The notes beneath the pieces were generated by a model. That model saw nothing but the letters and a program-made list of their open reading frames with translations, did no database searches and was not told where the DNA came from. Below are positions 19,144 through 29,300 of a stretch of 64,000 nt of DNA, piece after piece; within the stretch, counting starts at the first letter, position 1; the number at the start of each line of letters is the position of its first letter. The translations under genes were made by a program, and so were the position numbers. The stretch is from contig CAVYUG010000012.1 of assembly GCA_963771655.1 (NCBI GenBank), positions 32,047 through 96,046 on the forward strand, in the 5' to 3' direction. The DNA comes from JAWVFM01 sp963771655. GTDB taxonomy: Bacteria > Actinomycetota > Thermoleophilia > Solirubrobacterales > 70-9.

Positions 19144-20757
19144 GTGACCCGGCTCCGCAAGCATTGGGGCTGGGGCTACGAGGACCAGCAGCCCGATCGC
19201 GCCGGGCTCGAGGCGGCGGCGGCCTCGGTCCGCGAGCGGCTCGGGTTCGAGGTCGACCGCATCGACGAGCCGGTCGCGCTCGAGGCGATCGATCTGCGCC
19301 CGCCGCGTGTGGAGGCCCCGGCCTCCCTCGCGACGCTCGTGAGCGCCGACCGGCGCGACCGCGTCTCGCACGCCCTCGGCAAGTCGTATACCGACGCCGT
19401 CCGAGGCTTCCGCGGGGAGTTCGAGAACGCCCCGGACCTGGTGGCCTACCCGGCCGACGAGGGCGACGTCGAGCGAGTGCTGGCGTGGTGCTCGGAGGAT
19501 GGGATCGCGGCGATTCCCTACGGGGGCGGCACGAGCGTGGTGGGCGGCGTCGAGCCGGCCGTGGGCGAGGGCTATCGCGGCGCCGTCACCATCGACCTGA
19601 GAGGGCTCGACCGCGTGCTCGAGGTCGACCCGGTCTCGCGCGCCGCACGGGTGGAGGCCGGCGTTCTCGGCCCGTCGCTCTCGGATCAGCTTCGCGAGCA
19701 CGGGCTGGCGTTCCGCCACTTCCCGCAGTCGTTCGAGTACTCATCGCTCGGGGGCTGGATCGCCACCCGGGCGGGCGGCCACTTCGCCACCATCTACACG
19801 CACGTCGACGACCTGGTCGAGTCGGTGCGCGCCATCACGCCGGCTGGGACCTGGGAGAGCAGGCGCCTGCCGGGCTCCGGCGCCGGGCCGAGCCCCGACC
19901 GGATGCTGATCGGATCCGAGGGCACGCTGGGGGTCATCACGGAGGCGTGGATCCGTCTCCACGCGCGCCCGGAGCACAAGCTCTCGGTGGGCGTCGGCTT
20001 CGACGACTTCACCGCCGGCGCCGAGGCGGTGCGCGAGCTCTCGCAGTCGGGCCTCTACCCGACCAACTGCCGTCTGCTCGACGCCACCGAGGCCGAGATC
20101 ACGGGCGCGGGCCCGCCCGGCAAGGCGCTGCTGGTGCTCGGTTTCGAGTCCGCGCACCATCCGGTCGACGAGCCGATGCGGATCGCGCTCGAGTGCGCGC
20201 GCGACCACGGAGGCGAGCCCGGGGAGGTGAGGGGCGCCGGGCAGCGCGACGACGCGAGCGGGGCCTGGCGCCAGGCCTTCCTGGCCGCCCCCTACCTGCG
20301 CGACACCTTCGTCGCCATCGGCGTCCTCAGCGACACGTTCGAGACGGCGATCACCTGGGACCGGTTCGCCGGCTTCCACGGACGGGTGATGGACGGGGCC
20401 GCGGCCGCGATCGCCGAGGCCTGTGGCGCGCCGCCCGGCGGCCCGGGCTCGCCGCGCCTTTCCTGCCGCTTCACCCACGTCTACCCGGACGGCCCGGCGC
20501 CCTACTACACGGTCCTGGCGCCCGCCCGGCGCGGCGGCGAGGTGGCCCAGTGGGCGGAGATCAAGTCCGCCGCGTCCGACGCCGTGATCGAGGCGGGCGG
20601 CACGATCACCCACCACCACGCCGTCGGCCGCGAGCACCGGCCCTGGTATGACCGCCAGCGGCCGGAGCCTTTCGCGCAGGCGCTGCGCGCGGCGAAGGGC
20701 GCGCTGGACCCGGCGGGAATCCTCAATCCCGGCGTGCTGCTCGACCCGGCCCGCTAA
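19144..20757 (+). CDS. Alkyldihydroxyacetonephosphate synthase-like FAD enzyme
   Basis: 537-residue flavoprotein of the FAD_binding_4 / FAD-oxidase_C family closest in pattern to alkyl-DHAP synthase (EC 2.5.1.26), which swaps the acyl chain of acyl-DHAP for a fatty alcohol to make the ether bond. Visible hallmarks: the FAD loop IPYGGGTSVVGG (about 124-135), FEYSSLGGWIATRA, IGSEGTLGVITEAWIRL, ETAITWDRF, and the C-terminal triple histidine THHHAVGR (about 489-496) equivalent to the catalytic HHHGVGK in the animal enzyme. GTG start, eight bases after the reductase gene. Other family members are D-lactate/glycolate dehydrogenases, but these lack the HHH motif, so the synthase reading is favoured. 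Confidence 0.78.
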   Translation: MTRLRKHWGWGYEDQQPDRAGLEAAAASVRERLGFEVDRIDEPVALEAIDLRPPRVEAPASLATLVSADRRDRVSHALGKSYTDAVRGFRGEFENAPDLVAYPADEGDVERVLAWCSEDGIAAIPYGGGTSVVGGVEPAVGEGYRGAVTIDLRGLDRVLEVDPVSRAARVEAGVLGPSLSDQLREHGLAFRHFPQSFEYSSLGGWIATRAGGHFATIYTHVDDLVESVRAITPAGTWESRRLPGSGAGPSPDRMLIGSEGTLGVITEAWIRLHARPEHKLSVGVGFDDFTAGAEAVRELSQSGLYPTNCRLLDATEAEITGAGPPGKALLVLGFESAHHPVDEPMRIALECARDHGGEPGEVRGAGQRDDASGAWRQAFLAAPYLRDTFVAIGVLSDTFETAITWDRFAGFHGRVMDGAAAAIAEACGAPPGGPGSPRLSCRFTHVYPDGPAPYYTVLAPARRGGEVAQWAEIKSAASDAVIEAGGTITHHHAVGREHRPWYDRQRPEPFAQALRAAKGALDPAGILNPGVLLDPAR

Positions 20758-20763
20758 CCCCGT

Positions 20764-20809
20764 CGAACGTCCCTCAGTACCCGGCATAGCCCCAACCGCG
20801 GGACGTTCG
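20764..20809. repeat. 46-bp palindromic element, intergenic copy
   Basis: Same element as at 14,678-14,723 (40/46 identical, identical 10-bp arms), placed seven bases after the alkyl-DHAP-synthase-like stop and before the convergent lipoprotein gene. It could serve as a bidirectional terminator stem here. On the minus strand it still reads open as GERPAVGAMPGTEGRS. Confidence 0.9.
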
Positions 20810-20822
20810 CAGTGAGGAGGGG

Positions 20823-21416
20823 CTAGCCGGTCGGCCGCTGGACGCGGCGGTTCGTGCCCTGCGCCGCTCTCGGAAGCCGCGGGAACGCAAGGCCGGCGAG
20901 ATCGGCCGCCCCGCCCCGGTTGGCGCGATCGCCGGCGCCGCCGGCGGTGAAGTCGACGATGAGGTACTGGCCGGGCCGGTAGGCCAGGAGCTGGTCTAGG
21001 GCCGGGATCCACTGCGCGCCCTCGTTCCCCGAGGCGGGGTCGCCGACGCCGGGGACCGGTCGCGGCAGGGTCGACGGCCTCGTGGTGCTGAACTGCGACA
21101 TCTCGGTGATGCGGTTGTCGAACCGCTGCCTGTTGTTCTGGGCGCGGTCGAGGGTGACCCCGACCTTCACGCCGCTGGCGTCGAAGTGGCATTGGAGGAG
21201 GCGAGGGGTGCCGCTCGCGGAGCGGCGCAGGCGCGGAGCCGGCCGCGGATCGGCCTGGTCGACGAGCGTCTGGACGGCGGGCAGGGGGATGCGGGCGCAG
21301 AGGGCGGCCGCGCTTTGGCCGGCGCGGGCGGGGTTGGTGGAGGCGCCGTCGCGTCGCTGCCGCCGCAGCCGGCCGCGAGGAGAGCGGCGAGGGGGAGAGG
21401 AGCGCCGCGACCGCAC
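20823..21416 (-). CDS. Putative exported lipoprotein (DUF3558-like), frameshifted signal peptide
   Basis: About 195 residues. The main frame contains ALCARIPLPAVQTLVDQ, a paired cysteine in LLQCHFD and a beta-rich C-terminus (PGQYLIVDFTAGG), a layout reminiscent of DUF3558-type actinobacterial lipoproteins. The N-terminal 40 codons look wrong in this frame, but the neighbouring frame reads LAALLAAGC followed by GGSD, a textbook lipobox. Two compensating single-base shifts (about 21,400 and 21,345) would restore signal peptide, lipobox and mature domain. The role is unknown. It lies downstream of the repeat-rich exported protein on the same strand. Confidence 0.55.
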   Translation of the reverse strand: MRSRRSSPPRRSPRGRLRRQRRDGASTNPARAGQSAAALCARIPLPAVQTLVDQADPRPAPRLRRSASGTPRLLQCHFDASGVKVGVTLDRAQNNRQRFDNRITEMSQFSTTRPSTLPRPVPGVGDPASGNEGAQWIPALDQLLAYRPGQYLIVDFTAGGAGDRANRGGAADLAGLAFPRLPRAAQGTNRRVQRPTG

Positions 21417-21449
21417 CCCTTATTTCTAGCCGCCGCCCTCCGCGCGGGG

Positions 21450-21480
21450 CGACTTTCCGTTGTATTTCAGCGGGAAGTCG
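21450..21480. repeat. 31-bp palindromic element (second family)
   Basis: CGACTTTCC...GGGAAGTCG with an AT-containing loop; 27/31 identical to the copy at 26,177-26,207. It lies at the 3' end of the large repeat protein gene and could form its terminator stem. Read on the minus strand it encodes VDFPLKYNGKS. Confidence 0.8.
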
Positions 21481-24400
21481 ACCAGGGCCGGGAGAGGGAG
21501 GCGAGGCGGAAGAGCCCGTGCCTCGCCGCGTCTGGGCGGCTGAAGAAGCTGAAGCTGAAGTTCGCCGTCACCGTGGTGCTCGAGTTGAGCGTCACCTGGC
21601 AGGTCCCGGTCCCCGAGCAGCCGCCGCCCGACCAGCCGGTGAAGGTCGAGCCGAAGTTGCCGCCGCCGGACGGAGTGGCCGTGAGCGTCACGACGCTGCC
21701 GCTGGCGAACTGGGCGCTGCAGGTCGAGCCGCAGTTGATCCCGGCCGGCGAGCTCGTCACCGTGCCCGGAGCCGGTCCCGGTCTTGTTGACGGTCAAGGT
21801 CTGCTGCGGCGCCACGGCGAAGGTCGCGGTGACCGTGGTATCGGAGTTGAGCGTCACCTGACAGGTCCCGGTCCCCGAGCAGCCGCCGCCCGACCAGCCG
21901 GTGAAGGTGGACCCCGCCGCGGGGTTCGCGGTCAGGGTGACCGCCGTGCCCTGGTTGAACTGGGCGGCGCAGGTCGAGCCGCAGTTGATCCCGGAGGGGG
22001 AGCTCGTCACGGTGCCCGCTGCCGGTCCCGGCCTTGTTGACGGTCAGCGTCTGCTGCGGGACCGCCGTGAAGGTCGCGGTGACCGTGGTGTCCGAGCTGA
22101 GCGTCACCTGACAGGTGCCCGTCCCCGAGCAGCCTCCGCCCGACCAGCCGGTGAAGGTCGAACCGGCGGTTGGGTTTGCGGTCAGCGTCACCGCGGTTCC
22201 CTGCGCGAACTGGGCGCTGCAGGTGGCGCCGCAGTTGATCCCGGCAGGAGAGCTCGTCACCGTGCCGGCGCCGGTCCCGGCCTTGCTCACGGTCAGGGTC
22301 TGTTGGGGGCCGGTCGCGAAGGTGGCGGTCACCGAGGTGCTCGAGTTGAGCGTCACCTGACAGGTGCCCGGTCCCCGAGCAGCCGCCGCCCGACCAGCCG
22401 GTGAAGGTCGAGCCGGCGGTTGGGCTGGCGGTCAGGGTGACCTGGGTGCCCGCCGAAGAACTGCGCGCTGCAGGTGGAGCCGCAGTTGATGCCCGGCCGG
22501 GGAGCTCGTCACCGTGCCCGATCCGGCCCCGGTCTTGTTGACCGTCAGCGTCGGCTGCGGGGCGAATGGGTCGTTGAAGTTCGCCGTCACGGTGGTGCTC
22601 GAGTTGAGCGTCACCTGGCAGGTCCCGGTCCCCGAGCAGCCGCCGCCCGACCAGCCGGTGAAGACCGAGCCGCCGAAGCCGCCGTTCCCGCCGCCGCCGG
22701 CGGGAGTGGCGGTGAGGGTGACCGACCGTGCCGCCGCGCGAACTGAGCGCTGCAGGTCGAGCCGCAGTTGATCCCGGCCGGCGAGCTCGTCACCGTGCCG
22801 GAGCCGGTCCCGGTCTTGTTGACGGTCAGCGTCGGCGTGCGGAGAGGCGGTGAACGTTGCCGTCACCGTGGTGTCGGAGCTGAGCGTCACCTGGCAGGTC
22901 CCGGTCCCCGAGCAGCCGCCGCCGGACCAGCCGGTGAAGGTCGACCCGGCCGTTGGGCTGGCCGTCAAGGTGACCGCGGCTCCCTGGTTGAACTGCGCCG
23001 AGCACGTCGAGCCGCAGTTGATCCCCGCCTGGGGAGCTCGTCACGGTCCCGCTGCCGGTGCCGGCCTTGTTAACGGTCAGGGTCTGCTGCGGGACCGCCG
23101 TGAAGGTCGCGGTGACCGTGGTGTCCGAGCTCAGCGTCACCTGACAGGTGCCCGGTCCCCGAGCAGCCTCCGCCCGACCAGCCGGTGAAGGTCGGAGCCG
23201 GCCGCCGGGCTGGCGGTGAGCGTGACCGCGGTGCCCTGCGCGAACTGCGAGCTGCAGGTCGCCCCGCAGTTGATCCCGGACGGGGAGCTGGTGACGGTGC
23301 CCGAGCCGGTGCCGGCCTTGCTCACGGTCAGAGTCTGCGGGGGCGCGGCGGTGAAGTTCGCGCTAACCGAGGTGCTCGAGTTGAGCGTCACCTGACAGGT
23401 CCCGGTCCCCGAGCAGCCGCCCCCCGACCAGCCGGTGAAGCTTGCGCCGCCGGTTGGGCTGGCGGTGAGCGTGACCACGGTGCCGCCAGGGAACTGGGCG
23501 CTGCAGGTCGAGCCGCAGTTGATCCCGGAGGGCGAGCTCGTCACGGTGCCCGAGCCGGTCCCCGTCTTGCTGACGCTCAGCGTCGGCTGGGGGGCATTGG
23601 GGTCGTTGAAGGTCGCCGTCACGCTCGTACTCGAGTTGAGCGTCACGTGGCAGGTTCCGGTCCCCGAGCAGCCGCCTCCAGACCAGCCGGTGAACACCGA
23701 GCCGCCACCGCCGTTCCCGTTCCCGCCGCCGCCGGCGGCCGTGGCGGTGAGCGTGACTGCTGTCCCCTGCGCGAACTGCGCGCTGCAGGTGGAGCCGCAG
23801 TTGATGCCGGCGGGCGAGCTCGTCACCGTGCCCGAGCCGGTTCCGGTTTTGTTGACCGTCAGCGTCGGCTGGGGGCCTGCCGCGGTCACGGTGACCGTGT
23901 GGGTCGTGCTCGACGTGAAGCCGTTGTTGTCGGTGACCGTGAGCTTGACCGTGTAGGTGTTCGCCGTCGAATAGGAATGGGTCGCGGTCGCGCCCGACGC
24001 CGAGGAGCCGTCGCCGAAGTCCCAGCTGTAGTTCGTGATCGTGCCGTCGCTGTCGGTCGATGCGCTGCCGTTGAAGCTGAGGCTCTGCCCGGTCTGCCCC
24101 CCCGGGGCGGTGAAGGTCGCCGTCGGCAGGGCGTTCCGCTGCTCGCAGCCGTTGATCCCGTTCCCCCAGTCCATCTGGACGTAGTAGGGGTTCGCGTTGA
24201 CCAGCTCGTTGAACAGCGAGCCGGGGCTCCCACCAAGCGGCGTCCCGTAGTCGTTGCCGGTGTTGCGGCACTTGTCGGCGCCCTCGTTGCCGTTCGCGTC
24301 GAACCAGGCGTTCAGCCGCGGGTCCTCTCTCGCCTCGTTCGCCTCGTGGCTGAGCCCGCTGAGGACGTCGTCGACGTTCCCGTTGGCGTGTCCGTTCGGG

Positions 24401-25173
24401 TACTGGCCCGTGCCGCAGCCCCCCGCGCTCACCGGCGCGTAGGGGATGTTCGCGTAGACAGTCGTCCCGCCGGTGTTGTTGTAGGAGTGGTAGGCGCACC
24501 ACTGTTGGAGGAAGCAGCCCGAGGAGGTCGTCGTCCCGAAGCAGCTTCCGACGTTCGGCGGCAGGACCACGAAGTAGTAGTTCGAGAGGCCGCGGGGCAG
24601 GCTGTTCGCGTTGATGACGCTGTCGACCTCGCTCGACACCTGGGCGTCGGTGAGGCAGCTCGTGAACGACGAGTAGGCGGGACAGGCCCCGCTCGTCGGA
24701 TATGTGGTCGTGTCGGTGAACGAGGCGCCGTAGCTAGAGCCGTAGCCGGCTCGGGCACCCGTCGTGTCGGTGTACTGGGTTCCAACCGACAAGTGGTTGG
24801 TCGACTTGCCCGTGTCCGCGGCGACGTCCTGCAGATACTTCGTGATCGCGGCCGTGTAGCCGGCGGGGAACGTGAACCCGCTCGGAGCCCAGAAGATCGC
24901 GTAGGCGGTGTTCGAGGGCATCACCGGGCCGCCGTGATAGGTCAGGTTGATCCCCGCCGTTTGAGCCTGCCCGCCGGCCTTGGCCTGCCCGCTCGGCTTC
25001 GCGCCGTTCAGCGGCATGTACGAGAGGTCCGGCCCGGTCTGGTTGACGATCACGGCGCCGGCCTGGACCGCCCCGAGACCGACGATGAACGCCGTTGCCA
25101 GCACTGCGATCAGCGCCGACCGTAGCCGGGAGCCGAAAATCAGATTAATGAGCGCGGATGCGCTCGAGCGCAT
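21467..25173 (-). CDS. Large exported protein: exordium-like head, PKD domain, nine bacterial repeats; frameshifted
   Basis: Signal peptide (hydrophobic stretch near residues 20-40), then a 300-residue head with NLTYHGGPVM, an FAIGVL-less but cysteine-rich core and SHEANEAREDPRLNAWFD, which resembles the exordium/phosphate-induced (Phi_1) family by its YHGGPV start and HE..E..DP..NAW segment. A PKD domain follows (SFNGSASTDSDGTI, YSWDFGDGS). From about 23,880 the protein continues as nine roughly 83-residue modules of the Listeria-Bacteroides/InlB-B 'bacterial repeat' type, each with TLTVNKTGTGSGTVTSSP, CGSTC, FTGWSGGGCSGTGTC and VTATF. About eight single-base shifts interrupt the array, mostly one extra G in near-identical positions, so the intact protein would be about 1,230 residues. 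Likely an extracellular adhesin or wall-associated protein. Confidence 0.75.
21560..23890 (-). repeat. Nine tandem ~250-bp coding repeats
   Basis: The segment encoding GINCG recurs at about 21,732, 21,981, 22,231, 22,481, 22,762, 23,012, 23,266, 23,513 and 23,793, a spacing of 247-281 bases. Two of the larger units carry an extra Gly-rich loop. High similarity between units makes this array prone to recombination and to assembly collapse. Confidence 0.85.
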
Positions 25174-25263
25174 AAAACCTCCGTGTCGAGCCGCCCCTGC
25201 GGCCGAGCGAGCCTACCCGATGAGCCGGCCTATCCAGGTAATCGGCGCAGGCTCCGCTGTCCT

Positions 25264-26192
25264 TTAGGCGGCGCGCCGGTAGCCGCCCGCGATCAGCAGC
25301 CGCGTAACGGTGTCGATGACGCTGCCGAGCTCGGCCATGTCCCTGTCGGTGAACCGGACGGGGCGCAGGCCGCGCAGCTGCAGGGCGCGATCGCGCCGGC
25401 GGTCGCGCTCGAATGCCGCCCGCCTCGCGTGCCAGGTGCGGCCATCGAGCTCGACCGCGAGCCCGTAGTCCGGCCAGCACGCGTCGACCTCGTATTCGCC
25501 GACCCAGGTGTTCATCTCGGGCAGGGGGAGGCGGGCGTCGCGGCAGGCATCGTGGAAGCGTTGCTCCATCGGTTCGAACGAAAAATGGGCTGGTTAGGGC
25601 GGTAGAGCTCGAGCGCCGCCTCGAGGCGCTTCCGACCGCGGTGCTTCACGTTGCGGCGAAGAAGATCATCGGTGGCGTACACGTCGAGGAGCTCGCGCTG
25701 GTCTGCTCGCTCGACGGCGCGCGAGAGCCGGTCGGCGTTCGCCACCGTGGCGAAGTCGAGGAGGGTGCGGGGGAGGGCGGTGACGGGGATGCCGTCGATG
25801 GTGGTGGCATCGGCCGGGCTGAGGGACGAGGCTCGGCGAAGGAGGATGCCGCGCCGGCGTGCGCGGCCGCTCCGGGCGGGGGTGGTCACATCAACGCGTG
25901 AAGCGCTCGTGGCAAGCAGGTCCCAGAGCGCGACGGCCGACCGGTGGCTGAGCAGCGCGCCCGGCCCGCAGGCGAGCACGGCCGCCATCCACCTGCCCCT
26001 AAGCGTGAGCCGCGAGTGCCCGACCGCATACACACCTCGATGAACGCGGTGAAGAAGGCCGCGAGCGATCCGGTACTCGATCGCACCCGCCCCGAGACCC
26101 ACCGCGGCGAGCTGCGGACGAGCAACGACGCCGTGCTGGCGCCGCGCGACCTCGGCGATCCACCGATCGGCGTGGTCGACTTTCCCTTGCAT
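25264..26192 (-). CDS. AbiEi-type antitoxin-domain / DUF559 endonuclease-like protein, frameshifted
   Basis: About 310 residues across one frameshift near 25,575. The N-terminal half has the winged-helix AbiEi pattern (VARRQHGVVARPQLAAVG, LHRVHRGVYAVGH, LLSHRSAVALWDLL), the middle has the VTALPRTLLDFATV signature, and the C-terminal 100 residues form a DUF559/Vsr-like nuclease domain (NTWVGEYEVDACWPDYGLAVELDGRTWHARRAAFERDRRRD pattern, with candidate catalytic Glu/Asp and a conserved VELDG). Proteins with this exact architecture are abundant in Solirubrobacterales. No AbiEii toxin partner lies beside it. The likely ATG at 26192 sits inside a palindromic repeat. Confidence 0.75.
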
Positions 26193-26207
26193 GTCAACGG
26201 GAAGTCG
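26177..26207. repeat. 31-bp palindromic element overlapping a start codon
   Basis: Second copy of the CGACTTTCC...GGGAAGTCG family (27/31 identical to 21,450-21,480). The minus-strand ATG of the AbiEi/DUF559 gene (26,192-26,190) lies in the loop, and the 3' arm encodes residues KVD. If the hairpin forms in mRNA it would enclose the initiation codon. Confidence 0.8.
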
Positions 26208-26341
26208 CCCAGCGCGGTCCATGTGGGGGACGTTGGCGCCAAAGAGCGCACGGATGGCGCGCAGGACGCAAGAAGAGCCACGCACGCTCACCCTCAATCG
26301 AAAAAACGTCCCACCGACCGCGTCCGCGCCACAATCCCCCC

Positions 26342-29300
26342 ATGGCCCGAAGCGCCCTGTGTCCCGTCCTCGTCCGGCGCGACGACGAGCTCGCGATCCT
26401 CGAGGACGGGCTCCTCGCCGCGCGGCGCGGGGAGGGGCGGTTCGTCGTCCTTTCCGGGGAGGCCGGGATCGGCAAGACCCGGCTCGTCCGCGAGCTCGAG
26501 GCACGGGCCGAGCGGCTCGGAGCCACGGTGCTCATGGGCGGCTGCAGCGAGGCGGAGATCTCGCTTCCCTACCTGCCGTTCGTCGAGGCGATCGGGAACT
26601 ACATCGACGCGATGGGTCCGGCGACGGTCGCCGAGCGCCTGGGCGCGGCGCGGGCGCCGCTCGCCCAGCTCTTCCCGCAGCTTTCGGACAGCGGCGAGGC
26701 CGAGCGGGTCGGCGACCCGGCGCAGGGCAAGATGCGGCTCTTCGAGTCGATCGTCTACCTCCTGACGATCGCGGCCCGGGAGCGCACGGTGCTGCTCGCG
26801 GTCGAGGACGTCCACTGGGCCGACGAGTCGACGCTCGAGCTGCTCGACCATCTCGCCCGCCGGCTCAAGGACCTCCCGGTGATGACCCTCCTTACCTACC
26901 GCAGCGACGAGCTTCATCGCCGGCATCCCTTCCTCCCGACCCTCCAGGCATGGCGCCGCTCGGGCGCGGCCGAGCTCGTCGAGCTGCACCCGCTCCCCGA
27001 GGGCGGGGTCGAGGAGATGATCGCCGCGATCCTCGGCAGCGACGGCGTCGACCGCGAGCTCGCCGACCTGATGTTCCAGCGAACGGAGGGCAACCCGTTC
27101 GTGCTCGAGGAGATGCTGCGCGAAGCGCCCGACGAGGTCGGCTCCGGCGGCCCCGGAGGCCTTCGCGCGCTGGACTCGATGCAGATACCGGAAACGGTCC
27201 GCGACACGATCCTGCTGCGCCTCTCGCGCCTCGACCGCGAGGACACCGAGGTCTTGGAGGGGGCCGCGGTGCTCGGGCGAAGCTTCGACGCCCCCACCCT
27301 CGTTGCCCTCTCCAACGTGGAGTCGAGCGCCGTGCACGGGGCCATCTCCGTTGCCGTCGCCCAGCAGCTGGTGGAGGAGGACCCCGACCGCGCCGGCAAT
27401 TACCGCTGGCGCCACGCCCTGACCCAGGAGGCGATCTACGAGGAGATCCTGACCCCGCGCCGCCAGGCGATCCACTCGCATGCAGCCGACGCGCTCGCCG
27501 CGGCCGGCGCGACCCGGCCGGTCGACCTCGCGCGCCACCTCCTGGGCGCCGCGCGCTTCGACGAGGCGGTGCCCGTTTGCCTCGCCGCAGCGGAGGAGGC
27601 GGAGCGCTCGATCGCGTTCGGCGAGGCGATCGGCATGCTCGAGCGGGCCCTGCCCCACGTGAAGGATGAGACCGAACGCGCCCGGATGCTCTGCCGGATC
27701 GGTCAAGACCATTGGCTGAACGGCGAGTCCGCACGCGGTGAGCGGTTCCTCGAGGAGGGGGTTGGGGAGCTCGATCGGCTCGGCGAGCGGCTCGACGCCG
27801 CGCGTTACCGCATCGTCTACGGGCGCTGCCTGTGGGAGGGAAGCAAGCCGGAGGAGGCTCGCCGCGAGTACCTCAAGGCGCGCGAGGCGCTCGAGGGCGA
27901 GGGACCATCCGCCGACCTGGCGATGGCGCACGTGCGCCTGGCCGGCCTGGACGCCTTCGAGCTCGATTACCAGGGCTGCCTCGAGCACTCGCGAAAGGCC
28001 GTGGCGATCGCCGAGGAGGCGGGCGCCGACTTCGAGCGCGTCTGGGGTCTCGGCTTCGTGGCGCTCGGGCTGCTCGACTCCGGCGAGCACGCCCGCGGCT
28101 TCGAGGCGATGGACGCGTGCTACCGGGAGGCGTCGGAGAAGGGGTACTGGTACGTCGCCCAGAACATGACGTTCAACGACGTCTGGACTCGGACCCACAC
28201 GCTGGAGACCGAGCTCGACGAGCGGCTCGCGAGGCCGAGCGACGCCGGCGACTCGAGCGTGGACCAGGCCAGCAGGGGGATCCTCGGTTCCTGGGTGCGG
28301 AAGTCGCAGGGGGACCTCGTGGCGGCGCGCAAGGAGGGCGAGCGCGCCCTCGCTCTCTACCGCGAGCTCGGCTACGGAAAGATGATCTGGCGGTGCGAGG
28401 TGAACCTCGCGGAGGTGCTGGCCGAGCTCGGCCTCGCGACCGAAGCGAGGGCGGCCTTGCCGGCGGTCTCAACGCGGACCGAGCTTCAGGACATCGTCTA
28501 CGACGCCGCGGCTCACATCCGCTCCGCCGAGTGCGCGGGCGATCGCGACGAGGCGCTCGAACGGGCGCGCGAGATCGCCGACCGGGCCGAGGGCCTCGCG
28601 ACCTACCGCGAGACGCTCGCCATCGGGGTCGAGGTCCTGGTGGCCGCGGGCGAGCTGGAGGCGGCGGACCGCGTGGCGAATGCGGGCGAGCGACGCGCGT
28701 CGACCGCGGGCGCGAGCTTCCAGGACGAGATGCGCGGGCGGCTCCTGCTGGCGCGCGGGCGGCCCGAGGCTGCGATCGCCCCGGCCAACGCCGCGATCGA
28801 GGCCGCCCGGGCCGCGGGCTACCCGCTGGTCGAGCTTCGCCGCCGCCTGCCGCTCGCCGAGGCCCTCCACGCGGGGGGCGATCCCGAGTCGGCCGCGAGC
28901 GAGCTGCGCGCGGTCGCCGAGCACGCGGACGCCATCGGCGCGGCCCTGATCAGAACCGAGGCGGGCGCTCTCGCGGCTCGCCTCGGCGTCGACCTGCCGC
29001 CGCGGCCCGAGCCAGCTCCCGAGCCGGACGCCCAGCCGGAGGTCGTGCCGCTCGGCGAGCGGCTCGTGACCTCGCTCTTCGCCGACGTGCGCGGGTATTC
29101 CGCCCGAGCGGCGAACGCCTCGCCGCAGGACCTGGCCGGGGACGTCGCCGCGCTCTACCGCTTCGCGAGGGCCACGATCGCGAGCCAGGGCGGGATCGTC
29201 GACAAGTTCGCGGGCGACGCCGTCATGGCGACCTTCAACGTCTCGCAGACGAGCGTCGATCACTGCGTTCGCGCCCTGGAGGCGGCGCTCGGCCTCCGCG

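Noticed and set aside
26294..28198. Long open frame (634 codons) on the minus strand inside the ATPase-cyclase gene
   Set aside because: It mirrors the other strand's codon bias in GC-rich DNA, has no recognisable domain, and the plus-strand frame has clear ATPase and cyclase motifs.
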